Source of the DNA: Cucumis sativus
Taxonomy: Eukaryota > Streptophyta > Magnoliopsida > Cucurbitales > Cucurbitaceae
Length of the DNA stretch: 64,000 nucleotides
Reading direction: 5' to 3'
Assembly: GCF_000004075.3 (NCBI RefSeq)
Contig: NC_026655.2
Location: 2,108,001 to 2,172,000 of the forward strand
The notes below the pieces were generated by a model. It worked only from the letters and a program-made list of their open reading frames with translations. It searched no databases and had not been told where the DNA came from. The translations under genes were made by a program, and so were the position numbers. Shown piece after piece: positions 49,972 to 62,267 of the stretch (positions are counted from its first letter, which is position 1; each line of letters opens with the position of its first letter).

Positions 49972-52900
49972 AGTATGGAAGGAGTGATATATATGATGTT
50001 GATGAATTCATGTTAAGCTTTGATTTAGTGTAGTTTTTTTAGTTGGGAACCTGTTTGTATTTCTAATTCTACGTAGTTTCGTCCATGTAAAATTACAGTT
50101 CTCTCTTCCATTGTTGCTACCATTCTGTGTTAGTGGAGAAGCTGAAGAATAAAGAATTGACTTCCTACATGTCATGAGTCTGTATGACATGGTTATGCTT
50201 TTCTTTTCTTTTCTTTTCATTTCTTTTATATATCCGTTAGTATTCGAGTCAACTTAAGTGTTCTGCCACTAATCTCACGTGACAATTCATCTAATTCTAA
50301 GCATTTTGATGTTAAGAAAACTCATATAAAACTAAATTCCAATCAGGTGACCACCATTGATTGAACTGACCGTCATAATCTCTTAGATAATTTTTGAGAC
50401 TATGGTTATGTTTGCTTGATGAATAATGTTACGAGTGTGTATGACATGGTTATGTTTTTATTTTCTTTTATATATTCGTGAACGTTTGAGTCTAACTTAC
50501 GTTTTTCTTCAATCTCACAAAGACAGTCTGTCTACAACATTTGGATGTTAAGAAAATTGATAGAAAGTTATTTTTTAAGTAGGTGACCACTATTGATTGA
50601 ATTGATCATGATAGTTATTGAGACTATAGTTACGTTTAGGAAGGTCGATGAATTTAAATATAACTAGATGGATAAGATATTAGTTTTAGTTCTTTAAGTC
50701 TATTAGTGATAGAATCTATATAAAATCTTTAAACGGTTGGGATGTAATTATTAGTCAATCAAGAAAGAAAGAAGAAAAAATAAAAAGATTATAATGACTG
50801 TTTTTAAGATTATTATAACTATTAAATTTATGAGTAGTGTATTATTAATTATAGTATAATTATAAAGTGCTTTTTTGACGTTCCACATAAAAGAAACATA
50901 CAAGATAAACTTTAGATATAAAATTTAATTAAATTTGTTGATTTAAGTTGATAGCACTAATAAGGAAAGAATTTAGAGAATGGTAAAAGAAAAGAAAAAA
51001 AAAAAGAGTTTTCATAAGATTAATTATATATATTTTAACTTTTGATAATCAATTTTGAAAATAGATAAAAGAACATACTCAAACCCTAAAAAATAAACCT
51101 TATGGTTAACATAATTTTTAGTCTCTAAAGTTACTTTTAAACAAAGATTATTATCTTAATATCTCGAAATTCAATAAGGTTTAAAAACTAATCTAAAATA
51201 ATCTTAATGTTTGGTCTTAAGTTGGTGTTAATATGCTAATTATTTCACACATTTTAAAGCTGTCTACATCATCACCTATGGTCTTTTTGTAATTTTTCTC
51301 AATTAAAAATCTCAATTGCCACTATGCATAAACCACATGTAATATTAACTTAATTTAATGACTTAGGCATCATTTTTAATATATAAATCATAATCATTTT
51401 TTCATTAAAAAAAAAAGTAAAGACAAGCTCATCCATGAAAGGCTAATATATATATATATATATAACTAGTTGTAAATAGTTTTTTAAAAAGTGTAAATTA
51501 TTTTGAGAGATAGGAGAAAATTCGTCATTAACAACCTTCAAAACTATGAGGAGCTAAAATGAGCATAAATCAATTGGTGTTATTGTTTGTACTATTAATC
51601 TCGAAATTATAGATTAATTTTGTTAACTGTCATCGACTAAAAAAACCGTAAGAGTAGTTTAACTAACAACTTAGAAATTACATCGATACGTTGGCCATGG
51701 TTGAAAAATAAAATAAATTTATACGTATGTATATGTGTATGTAAGCACTATAAAGTTTTAATTTAAATACTTTCACCAAGTGAATCATAATAAAAAAATT
51801 TAATAATTTGTTGTTAAAACGATCATAACTTTGATGTTATTGTGTGTTTGGTTTTCTCACCCAACCTATCATCAAAGCAAAAAAATTATTAATTTTATGA
51901 TAATTATAAACAATCAATTATAACTTTGATCGTATTCGTGTATATTAACTTATAAAGTAGATATTTGTTTATTTGTTTATAATTTATCAAACAAATCGGG
52001 TGTTTAATTAGAAATAATGAAAATATTGACAAACAAGAGAGGTAAGAAAATAGGAACAAATTTAAAAAATCAAAGGCAAAAAACAAAAGAATAATCAAAT
52101 GAATATAAATTACAACTATATATTTTGTAAAAACAAATCTCTTGAATTTTGAAGAATCGCCATAACACAACACTAAAAATTGAATCATTAACCACGAAAG
52201 TAAAAGTTTAAAAATTCAATAGACATTTTTGAAGTTTAGAAACTCGCTCAATACAAAGCTACACGTTACAAATTGAAGGATTGTGCCAATTATCCCTAAT
52301 CTAAAAAGTTAAACTTCAAATCAAAAGGAATAAAAGGAATGGAAGTGATTTAAGACAAAAAATTGTCCCATAATACTCTCTCATAAGATTAGGAATTGAT
52401 TTTTTTGACAAAAGACACCTCGAGAAAGTGAGAAGCCATTGTCATAATATTTGAACATAATTGGAAACATGATGGGCATAGTCGTCATTTTCTTTCTCTT
52501 TTTATTTTTGAAAAAATCAACACATCAGTTGTCACCATCCACCGACGTCGTTTTCATTATCTCATCAATTATTGGTCTTTCACATTATAGTTTATAAATT
52601 AGTGGGTACAATAAATTTATATATAATAATATGTATGTATATATATATATAGTTGAAGTTTTGAAGTTTTATTGTTCACATCAATTTTGACAATTTATTT
52701 TATTTTTATTGGTATTTTGTGGCTGGTTTGGCCTTATAAGGCCAAAACGGTGAGCATTGATGATGTCAATGAATTAAGCCTTGATTGGTTGGATGTATAG
52801 ACAATAAAGAGAAAGAGTGCTAAAACTATTACTAAAATGTATTCTTTTTGGGTTAGTTTGTCTATTAAATTACTCAATTGGTCATTGATATTGATTTTAA

Positions 52901-54399
52901 TGTATGCAAATATTTCTTGTCATTTTCTCATTTTCTCGCTCTTTTGGCATGTTGGTTTTGGTTACACAAGTGTATATTTAAAATTCCAAATGTATCCCTC
53001 GACTCACAACCAAAATATCTTTAGTAATTGTCGGTAAGGATAGTTGAGCTTACGATGTATAGATGACCATTGATAGGTAGCTTAGTTATCCAGAAAAGAA
53101 ATAACAATCTCAGAGAGGTGTGTTGTCTTAGACTAACCAATCACTAGGTTTGGTCGGTTATATATATACAATTGTATTAGTAACTATATTGTAAATAACA
53201 ATAGATGAAGTTCATGACAATTAAATCGGTTTAGGGTTTTGGTTGGTTGTCAAGAATTTCAAATCATTATCAACAATTGTCGTTGTAACTTGTCAATTTA
53301 GTCGGTCTTGGTTGTTTGATCCCACGGTCAGCTCTAGACAAGATATACATGAGCTTACCAAAACACAATAGGAATATAAGGGAAATTAAAAACAACCATT
53401 TAGCCAAGTTAATGTGGGGAGGGAAAAGGGAAAAAGGAAAAAGGATCAAGAGTAGAAATAAAAAAATCCAATAAGATAAGAAATGTCAAAAACAAAGGAT
53501 GTGAAGCTCAAAATATCAAATAGAAAGAAGAAAGAAAAAAAATCAGAATATACTGTTGATGAAATTTATGTATTGAGAAATCAGAAGCTTCACCAGAATA
53601 ATCAAAAGTCTGCCTTCATTTCATTTACACAAACATCAGTTTGTTTTAATGAAAGGAATCTGATACCTCCCTTTGGCATGGCAACTTGGCACTTCACAAA
53701 CTGTTACTTTCAACACAACAATGAAGGCTGAAAATTGTTATAACATGTCATCCATTAGAATCTTTCATTAAAGTTGGCCCCCCCCTTCCCTATAAACTGA
53801 AATGCAAGAATGAGCAAAATGAAGAAAATGACATTGCTTCTTCAAAATGCCACCATAAAAGGTTAAAACAGCGAACCGAACAAGCAACAGGATGCTCTAC
53901 TTTTGGATATTTCAACATCTGAAAAAGTGGGAAAGTTTCTTCGCAGAAAGCATCAAAAACACAGAATTACAGTTCATAAGAATCTTTGCAGAGTAATTTC
54001 CAAATTCATAATCAATGGAAACTTATGAAAAAAAACCCAAATAGTTAAAGCAATGTATTTATTTGCCCCATCAAGACATAGCAATTCCCGTAGCCTTATT
54101 AGGAATTGTATTTCATCATATAAGACCAAATGGACAGGAAAAGACACTTGCATAAACACCTATCGAAACAGCTAGCTAAGAATGGTTCTACTTGTGTCTA
54201 ATCTAATCCAGAACATATAAGCCAGTAAAATGAGAGTCAGAAAAGAGCAAGTTTGAATTGAAAAACAAGCAGGGAAATTTGTTAATCAGCAGAAGAATAA
54301 AAAACTGAGTGTCTGTTCAAGAACCAAGAGATGACATATATTGAACAAAATCAAGAAAAGCAAGCAAAGGGAAGGATAAACAAGCAAAAAATCAATATC
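49972..54399. other. Gene-poor AT-rich region downstream of ERF
   Basis: No supported gene. Small AT microsatellites occur near 51447 and 52635. The frames at 51904-52188, 52837-53037 and 53483-53731 are low complexity or lack domains. Confidence 0.6.
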
Positions 54400-55228
54400 A
54401 TCCAGTTAATTTGAATACAGCATTCCGTTAAATCCCTATGATCCTATCCCATTGGATAATACCATCTGATTGGTGGAAAGATTTAGAGCTGCAAACAAAC
54501 CAACCAAACAATCCAAGTTAAACCATGACTTGCCAACAATCCCTTTATTCTTATCCACATCCATATATCTGTAACTAGCTAGATTGAAGGGGAAAAAAAA
54601 AGAGTCAGTTTCGAAGAAAATCACACTACAAAACAAAATCTTCTTCAATTTTCTCTCAAAGTGAAATTCCCATCTTCCACAAAGAAGAAACAGGAAGAAA
54701 ATTTTCGTTATCCCCTTGACCCTTATGTCTAATTAATCAAAAGATGCAGACAGAAACACAAAGGGGTCCCAGATGGTCAAAGAAACGAACTAAAATAGAG
54801 GATCACTTTTTTCCCAGTTATCCTAAAATTTAATCGAACATCAAAAAACAAAAACAAAAAACAAAAAAAAAAAAAAGAGGAAAAGAACTGAGAGCGAGAG
54901 AGAGCGCTGGATGCAGAGGTTTATCGACCGGTTCGTGTTTTTGTGATACGAATCAGTACAAATCCCAAGAAGGGGTCGATGAACCGCTGCCTCCACTGAC
55001 TCCACCTCTCATTGAATCAAGAAAAACAAGGAAAAGAAAAGAGACCCATAAAAAAACAAGAACGAACAAAATCAAGAATTGTAAAAAGTTTGGGCAGATC
55101 TAAAAAAAAAAAAAGATGAAAGACAAAAACGAAAGGACGAAAGAGAGAGAACCCATTTGAATCAGCTTCGCCATTCCCATTGCCATCAATTTAAAGAAAG
55201 TGGAAAGGAAGATTGAGGAATCGCAGAA

Positions 55229-55274
<46 letters not shown>

Positions 55275-55300
55275 GATGGGTAAGGAAAGGGAAGAAGAAT
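54400..55300 (-). other. Possible spliced minus-strand transcript, product unknown
   Basis: On the minus strand a (CT)n tract is followed by MAMGMAKLIQM at about 55180, then a donor-like GTTCTC, a strong pyrimidine tract ending TTTTAG, and further acceptor-like sites (TTACAG near 54570, TTTGCAG near 54495). A short frame MRGGVSGGSGSSTPSWDLY lies at about 54955-55015. This pattern looks like a leader or non-coding RNA with introns, but I cannot assemble a convincing protein. Confidence 0.25.
55231..55271. repeat. (GA)n microsatellite
   Basis: About twenty uninterrupted GA units; (CT)n on the minus strand, just upstream of the possible transcript described above. Confidence 0.92.
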
Positions 55301-55739
55301 GTGAAGGGAAATTGGGGAGTTATAAAATGGTTGAAGAAATGGAGTCGAGTTGGGTGAGTGGTGGGATTTAGTCGTCATGAAATCAAGGGCTGAGAATGAC
55401 CGGAAAATGGGTCGCCGGAGAGAGGAAACGGCAGATTTGATGGCCGGAAGTAACGGACAGTCCAATAATTCTGTAGCAGACTACACCCGCTTTCGCTTCA
55501 AGGTTAAAAAAATCACTCGGTTCCTACTTCTACCTTCCTTATTTAGTCCTCCATTTAATTTCCATTCCATTTTTCTAATCTTTTTCGTTTTCATTTTTCT
55601 TTCTGTTTCTAAATTAAGTCCTTTTTTAAAAAAAAACAATTTCTCTAATTTCAACTTCACCCTTTCATAATTTATATCCAAATAAAACATCATAGTTGAT
55701 TAAAAATCAAAATAATATTTTTCATGTAAAATTAATTTT
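55301..55739. other. Region upstream of the F-box duplication, no supported gene
   Basis: Frames occur on both strands (55350-55670 plus, 55481-55693 minus), but they are largely Phe/Ser/Leu or Lys/Arg low complexity. Nothing is recognised. Confidence 0.5.
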
Positions 55740-58240
55740 AACGTGTTTTTCTAAATAATTTTTAAAAGGATGATTTCGACTAATAATATTCATTTTTTAT
55801 TATGAGTAATTATAAAACGATAATCTTTAAAATTTGTAATAGATCAAATTATGAATTTTGTTGCATCATGGTTACCTTTCCTGTCACTTACCTTTAAGAT
55901 AATAGCAATCGTTACGAATAATAGACAACGGTACCTACCTTTTTTGTTACTTACCTTTGATAATGTTAATTTTTAGACCGTTTGATAGAGCACCCTCCCG
56001 CTCAACAATACACCACTAGATTTTATCCCATCTTATATATATATACTCGCACATCATAATCCTTTTTTATTTGTTTAATTGATGGTTAATATCAAAATCA
56101 AATATATTTAGGTAAACACTAGTAATAAATAACCATAAATAATTAAACATACTAAATATTCAAATTCTAAACTGGTGAGTGAAGCCTGTACTTAGTTATT
56201 AGATAATATAAGATATTCTAACAAAACAGAGTTGTGTCACCCATGAGGCAGATCTAGAAAAATAAAAACAAATTTTTTTAATATTCTAAATTATAAACAG
56301 AAAGAAAAAGTAAAGAAATCTATAAATGTTTATAGGCTAATTAGTTTTCTAAAATAAAAGACAAACAAATTGTTGGAGAAACTTAAATCTTAGCTAAAAA
56401 GCTTATAAATTCTTAGGGATGGTAGCAATTCATAGTTCAATTAAATAAAAACCCATGCTTTTGTCGAAGAGTATATATAATATATAATCTTCTTATTGAC
56501 ATTCACCCGACAAAATATTTGATAAAGAACCAAAATTCAAGGATTCTATTTTCCATATACTTCGAAACCTTGTTTTCTCTCGATACCTTGGTATGACCTT
56601 CTTCCTCCTCCTCCCAAAGATAGAATTATAGAAGCAAAAAAATCGAAAATTGACCATGCACAAGATCGTCTCTCTATCTTCTAAGGCTTCAATGATCGTA
56701 AGGTCTCTCCAATGATTTGGTATGTCATCCATAACAAGTACTTCCGGAATCCATGAACCTTTCTCTTGCATCTTCCATACTTGAATGGAATCATAAGTCA
56801 TCTCGATGAAGGTTGCATAAATGGTTTCTTTAAATTTATAAAGGTTCAAGGACTCTTGGTCAACTAGACCGACATCCAAAATAGTACTTGATTCAAATTT
56901 TTCAGTTTCAACATCAAAAGCATGTATGACCACCTCGTTCTCTTTAGCTTCTACTTTTCCCAACCAATAGATCACTCCATTCAAATACGCACTGCAAACA
57001 AAGACGTGAGATGGTGAAGGCAGAAAAGGTAGGTATCTCCATTTGTTGTCGTTACCAAACCTCAACACATCCATTTCCATTCCTTTCCTCCCTTCTCCTC
57101 CTCTAGGAAAAGTGGTTCTAACTCTAAACAATTTGTATTGCTTTGTGGAAATGCCACAACCAAATCCAATCACATCATATCCATATTCATCATGCCAAGG
57201 AATTTGAATGAACTCATTCGTCATAGGATTAAATATGCCATGATTATACAAGCCATGATATTCATAATTATTCGTGATAACGTACAACAATCCATTGCAT
57301 TGGCTTATTATATGGATACTCCAATTGCCATCAAACAATAACGATGGAGATTTCATCAGTTCGGAATCCAAATCAAAGTTTGCATGCAAATGCTTTCTGG
57401 AATCAAAATCCATGCATTGCATTGTGGCATTGCAATTAACTTTAGAACTATCATCCAAGAAACTAATAGCTTCATCATTTGTGCAGATAAGCAAAGCCGT
57501 AGTAAGACATTGAAATTGAGTAGCAGAAGCATAATCCAAAACTATATGATTCCAAGTTCTACAGACTAACCTACAAATAGGTAAATTGGAGATAACAAGT
57601 TTAGAGAAGATTGTTGTACCAATACAAGTTGGAAGTCTTCCCCAATCCATGATCATCTTCTTACTCTCACAAATCATTTTCTCCATCTTCTCCATCTCAT
57701 GAAACAAAACCAATAATTAGGTTTTGTTAAGATAGAACTAATATCATTAGCTTTGGTTTTGGTTCTCTCTTTGTTAAGATATCGCTATGTATGTGGAAAC
57801 ACAATCCCGTATTGTACTCATTCTTTAACTACTCATCCGATGACCTTTCATAAAAATCATCTTATAGTTTCAAACTTTTTTTATTAAAAAAGAGTTTATT
57901 TTTTAATTTTTTTACTCTAATGTAGTATATATCAATTTATAATTTGAATTTCATTTTTAGAAATCTCAAATTTAATAATTGTATCGATTTACGTATTTTC
58001 TATTAAATCAATATTCATAATGAAGAGAAAATAGAAATTGAAAAGAAACTGCAGATTAATAATAATATTATTATTATTATTAATTGGTAAAAAATCTAAA
58101 ATAATCTAAAATTTTAAATCCAAGATAAAAATATAATGTGGTTTTTTTAGAGAAAAGAAATCTTAACAAACTCTCAAAATAATCTAAACAGCTTGAAATA
58201 CAAAAAAAAAATTATTGATTTAGATTGTGGTAAAAATGTA
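55740..58240. repeat. Tandem duplication, unit A (carries F-box gene A)
   Basis: Unit A matches unit B (58555-61250) at an offset of roughly 2.8 kb. Matches extend beyond the genes. Downstream, GGATGATTTCGACTAATAAT at 55769 pairs with GGATGATTTTAACTAATAAT at 58582. Upstream, TCGCTATGTATGTGGAAACA pairs with TCGCTATGTATGTGGAAGCA. Further on, the stretch near 58090-58200 pairs with 61105-61215. Confidence 0.85.
56493..57713 (-). CDS. F-box protein with F-box-associated (FBA) C-terminus, copy A
   Basis: A probable substrate receptor of an SCF (Skp1-Cullin-F-box) ubiquitin ligase. It is intronless, 406 residues. A rather degenerate F-box lies at about residues 22-62 (WGRLPTCIGTTIFSKLVISN, then CRLVCRTWNHIV). 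The rest is the FBA-type repeat region: CNGLLYV, IFNPMTNEF, GFGCGISTKQYKL, YLNGVIYWLG, HAFDVETEKFES and a conserved LNFGSLSNIL end. Several in-frame methionines near the start (positions 1, 6, 9, 12) make the exact start uncertain. It is highly similar to copy B at 59317-60540. The frame is open along the whole length. Target proteins are unknown; such families expand and decay quickly in plants. Confidence 0.88.
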   Translation of the reverse strand: MVLFHEMEKMEKMICESKKMIMDWGRLPTCIGTTIFSKLVISNLPICRLVCRTWNHIVLDYASATQFQCLTTALLICTNDEAISFLDDSSKVNCNATMQCMDFDSRKHLHANFDLDSELMKSPSLLFDGNWSIHIISQCNGLLYVITNNYEYHGLYNHGIFNPMTNEFIQIPWHDEYGYDVIGFGCGISTKQYKLFRVRTTFPRGGEGRKGMEMDVLRFGNDNKWRYLPFLPSPSHVFVCSAYLNGVIYWLGKVEAKENEVVIHAFDVETEKFESSTILDVGLVDQESLNLYKFKETIYATFIEMTYDSIQVWKMQEKGSWIPEVLVMDDIPNHWRDLTIIEALEDRETILCMVNFRFFCFYNSIFGRRRKKVIPRYREKTRFRSIWKIESLNFGSLSNILSGECQ

Positions 58241-59316
58241 TTTGAATTTTTTAAAAAAAAATAATATATAATTTATGATCCCTTTTATGGATGTATGTAT
58301 TTTTTTTAGTAAAACAGTTGAAGAGTAGAGATTCAATCCATAGAGTTTTTTATGATTAGTTGAAGTAAATAAATATAAAAGAAGATAATGAAGTTATGTG
58401 TAATGTATTTATGTGAGTATTTTGAAATTATTGATCATAAAATGAAAATTGTGAAGGGAAATGGTTTTACTCTAATTTAAACTTTAACCTATATCCCAAT
58501 AAAATTTGATATATTTGAAATATATAAATCAAAATAATAATTTAATATAAAATTAATTCTAAAATATCTAAAAAATTTGAAAAGGATGATTTTAACTAAT
58601 AATATTCCTTTTTTACTTCTTAATTTTTTATTCATTGTGCGACATAATCCTTCAAAATTTATATAAATCTATTGATCTAAACATAAAGACTCCTAATTTA
58701 AACATTTAGATCATGATTATCAATTTATAGTGAGAATTTGTATAATCATAATAAATTTTTATTGATAGAATTGTGAAGTTTGTCGTAATTAAATAGAACA
58801 TCGCTATATTTGGCAACTCTTTCTTAGTAAAAAATTTACGATATAAATAAACAAAAACACAAATATAACATGATTCATAAACAATGTGATGGCTAGTAAC
58901 ATACTTGTTGTATTTAAGTATTAATATTGAACTTGTTAACAAAAATATTTCTTTAATTTGTCATGAATTTTGGAGTTCCTTTGTTAAAAGTTTAATACTT
59001 TGAAGTTATTTCTACTAAAAAAATAGTTAGATTTTTTATTTTTGAAGAATTTCATTAATATGTCCAATTTGTTATTCAATATAAAATGAGTTATGGCACG
59101 TGAGCATATTGCAAAACTTGAAAAATAAAAGAAAAACTTAAATGTTCATAGGCTGATTAATTATTTAAAGTAGAAAGACAAACAATATCTTTGAAGAAAC
59201 TTAAATCTTAGCTAAAGGTGGTTCATACTTATAAATTCTTGGGGATGCTAGAATTCAATAAAGAGTGCATATATATAATATAATCTTCTAAAAGTTAAAA
59301 AATAATAATTTTGTTA

Positions 59317-60540
59317 TCAATCTTGACTATCTCCTGCCAAAATGTTTGATAGAGAACCAAAATTCAAGGATTCTATTTTCCAAATACTTCTTTCCTCTTG
59401 ATACCATGATACGATTTTCTTCCTCATCCTCCCAAAGATAGAATTAGAGAAGCAAAAAATTCGAAAATTGACCATGTGCTCTCTATCTTCAAAGGCTTCT
59501 TTGATGATTGCAAGGTCTCTGGAATGATCATTTGGTGTGTCATTATTAAGTACTTCTTGAATACTCCATGAATTTTTTCCTTGCATCTTCCAAATTTGAA
59601 TCGGGTACTTATAAGTTGCATCGACCAAAGTTATGAAGGTTGCATAAATGGTCTTATTAAAATTATAAATGTTCAAGATCTCTTGGTTAATCCGGCCAAC
59701 TTCCAAAATAGTACTCGATTCAAATTTTTCCGTTTCAACATCAAGAGCATATATGACAACCTTGTTTCTATCACGTTTTAGTTTTCCCAACCAATAGATG
59801 ACTCCATTCAAATACGCACTGCAAACAAATTTGTGAGATGATGAAGGCTGAAAGAAAGGTAGGGATCTCCATTTGTTGTCGTTGCCAAACCTCAAAACAT
59901 CAATTTCCATTCTTTTCCTAAATGCTTCATTAGGCAAAGTGGTTCTAACTCTAAACAATTTGTATTGTTTTGTAGAAGTGCTACAACCAAATCCAATCGC
60001 ATCATATCTATATTCATCGGTCCAGGGAACTTGAAGGAACTCATTAGTCATAGGGTTAAATATTTCATGATTAATCATGCCATGACACTCATAATCAACG
60101 GTGATAATGTACAACAACCCATTGCATTGATTTATTATATGGATACTCCGATTGCCATCAAACAATAACGATGGAGATTTCATCAATTCCAATTCCAAAT
60201 CCAAATTTGCATGCAAATGCTTTCTGGAATCAAAATTCATGCATTGCATTTTGGCATTGCATTTAAGTTTAAAACTGTCATCGACGATGCTAATAGCTTC
60301 ATCATGTGTGCAGATAAGCAAAGCACCAGTAAGACATTGAAATTGAGGAGCAGAAGCATAATCCAAAACTGTATGATTCCAAGTTTTACATACTAACCTA
60401 CAAATAGGTAAATCGGAGATAACAAGTTTAGAGAAGATTGTTGTACCAATACAAGTTGGAAGTCTTCCCCAATCCATGATCATCTTTTTACTCTCACAAA
60501 TCATTTTCTCCATCTTCTCCATCTCATGAACCAAAACCAA
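59317..60540 (-). CDS. F-box protein with FBA C-terminus, copy B
   Basis: Tandem paralogue of copy A: intronless, 407 residues, the same F-box (WGRLPTCIGTTIFSKLVISD then CRLVCKTWNHTV) and the same FBA motifs (CNGLLYI, IFNPMTNEF, YLNGVIYWLG, YALDVETEKFES, LNFGSLSNIL). Relative to copy A it has short insertions and deletions in the second half (for example around YPIQIWKMQGKNS and a shortened segment before VNFRIFCFSN), all preserving frame, so coding capacity has been kept. Both copies share the minus orientation and similar promoters. No target is known. Confidence 0.88.
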   Translation of the reverse strand: MVLVHEMEKMEKMICESKKMIMDWGRLPTCIGTTIFSKLVISDLPICRLVCKTWNHTVLDYASAPQFQCLTGALLICTHDEAISIVDDSFKLKCNAKMQCMNFDSRKHLHANLDLELELMKSPSLLFDGNRSIHIINQCNGLLYIITVDYECHGMINHEIFNPMTNEFLQVPWTDEYRYDAIGFGCSTSTKQYKLFRVRTTLPNEAFRKRMEIDVLRFGNDNKWRSLPFFQPSSSHKFVCSAYLNGVIYWLGKLKRDRNKVVIYALDVETEKFESSTILEVGRINQEILNIYNFNKTIYATFITLVDATYKYPIQIWKMQGKNSWSIQEVLNNDTPNDHSRDLAIIKEAFEDREHMVNFRIFCFSNSIFGRMRKKIVSWYQEERSIWKIESLNFGSLSNILAGDSQD

Positions 60541-60879
60541 TAATTAGGGTTTGTTAAGATAAAACAAATATCATTAGAGCTTTGGTTTTGGCTTTCTCTT
60601 TGGTAAGAAATCGCTATGTATGTGGAAGCACAATCCCATAATTTACTCATTATTTAACTACTCATCCGTTGATCTTCCATATTTATTATATTTTTAATAT
60701 AAAAATCATATTATAGTTTCTATTTTTTTTGGGAAGATCTTTTTTTTTTTTTATCTAAACTTGATTTGTAGTATAATTTAAAATTTCAATTTCATATCTA
60801 TAAATCCCACATTTAAATATTTGTATTAATTTACCTTCTCTACTAAATCAATATTTATAAATAAAAGTTTCTAACATGC

Positions 60880-61095
60880 TTAAAAGTTTAAAATAGAATG
60901 GATAGATATATATCCATTAAGCACGGATGGATTTATTAAGAGGCCAAGGGCGTGTCCCACTCACATTATTGGTTTTAGTATTTTTAATATAAATTTTGAA
61001 GTGTTATATTACAATATATTAAATTTAGCTTCATTTTATCTAAATTCCACTTCTCTTGTATTAGTCGTGTCCCTCTTCCACAACCCTTTTGGTTA
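60880..61095. mobile_element. Insertion in unit B, hAT-like fragment
   Basis: At this place unit A has about 50 bases of (AAT)-rich sequence, while unit B has about 200 more. The insert includes CACGGATGGATTTATTAAGA and GGCCAAGGGCGTGTCCCACT, clearly related to the fragment at 45455-45510. It probably arrived after the duplication; the borders are approximate. Confidence 0.5.
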
Positions 61096-61250
61096 ATAAT
61101 AATAATAAGGCCAAAAATCTAAAATAATCAATCCAAAATAAATACAATGTGGTTTTGCCGAGAAAAAAAATCTTAACAAACTCTAAAATAATCTAAACAA
61201 CTCTAAATACAAAAAATTGATGGATGATCTAGGCAAACAATTGAAAGTAT

Positions 61251-62267
61251 GATGGAGATTCGAACCATAGAATACATTTATACAACTATCGAAAAGTATA
61301 TAGTTAAAGTAAATAACGGGAGTATTATTAAAAAACAGTGAACCCTAGCTTATTTTTGTGAGTATATTTTGAAGTACTCTATTAAAAAGAAAATTTTAAA
61401 AGAGAAGAAGAAATAGTTTTGAGTCAAAATAATCAAACATGAATGTTTGAAGCACATGGATTTCACAGTCACAACCCTATCATTTGCCACCCCCATGTGA
61501 TAGTAAGTTGAAGTACTTGAAGGAAGAAGAAAAGAACCCTTTGATTTTCTTTCCATACACAAATATTATATACAAAAAAAATGAGAATCAAAGTTGTAAT
61601 AATTTTGGGTTAATAAAATTTTATACCATTGACCAACATTCAACTAACATACATAAATAATAATAATAAATAAAATTAGTCATGAAACATAATTGACTTG
61701 TAAATAAAAACTCTAAATAGAGAAATTTACTAAAACAATAATACAAAGAAACAACAATGTGTACTGTCAAATCAACATCTAATGAATAGAGTTTTATAGC
61801 AAAGACTAAACATAAACTATAACCACTAAATATTTATTAATTAGCCAAATCCAACTCATAAACACCCATGCAAATATATATATGTATATAAATAAAGAGA
61901 AAGACAATTTCCAAGAAAAGAGAAAAAGATTTTAATTTTTTTCCCATAATTTTATTAAATAATAAAAGGGGGAAAATTGATGATAGGGAAAAAGAGCGAA
62001 TGGATAAAAAAGAATAAAAATAAAATAGAAGAAAGGGCTCTCCACCGACCCACACGCTTTGCTAATTTTAACACAATACAAATATTCCCACATCGGCCAC
62101 CGCCAAATTCCTCCTCCAGATTCAAATACACAAATCTCTCTTGTTTTGCTCCGTCGCCGTCGCCGTCTCCGTCGCTGGCTGTTTTGCAATTATTTTATTA
62201 TTTTTTTCTTTCTCTGTTTGTTTATGAATCAATAGCATTGTGTTCGTCATTTGTGGAATCCCCGATA
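61251..62267. other. CML promoter and leader
   Basis: AT-rich promoter sequence becomes pyrimidine-rich after about 62090 (CCGTCGCCGTCGCCGTCTCC at 62151 and following), which is typical of a 5' leader. The coding frame of the CML extends upstream in this region by chance, but the predicted residues are low complexity. Confidence 0.55.

Larger units (their letters stand above)
58555..61250. repeat. Tandem duplication, unit B (carries F-box gene B)
   Basis: The partner of unit A. The F-box genes, their shared upstream GTTTTGTTAAGAT/GGTTTGTTAAGAT region and downstream AACTTAAATCTTAGCTAAA segment all align. Unit B additionally contains an extra segment of about 200 bases near 60880-61095 that unit A lacks. 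Confidence 0.85.

Noticed and set aside
61977..62267. In-frame N-terminal extension of 97 residues on the CML
   Set aside because: The extension is Lys/Asn, then Pro/Ser/Phe low complexity, and the family starts at the later Met; the region has leader-like composition.
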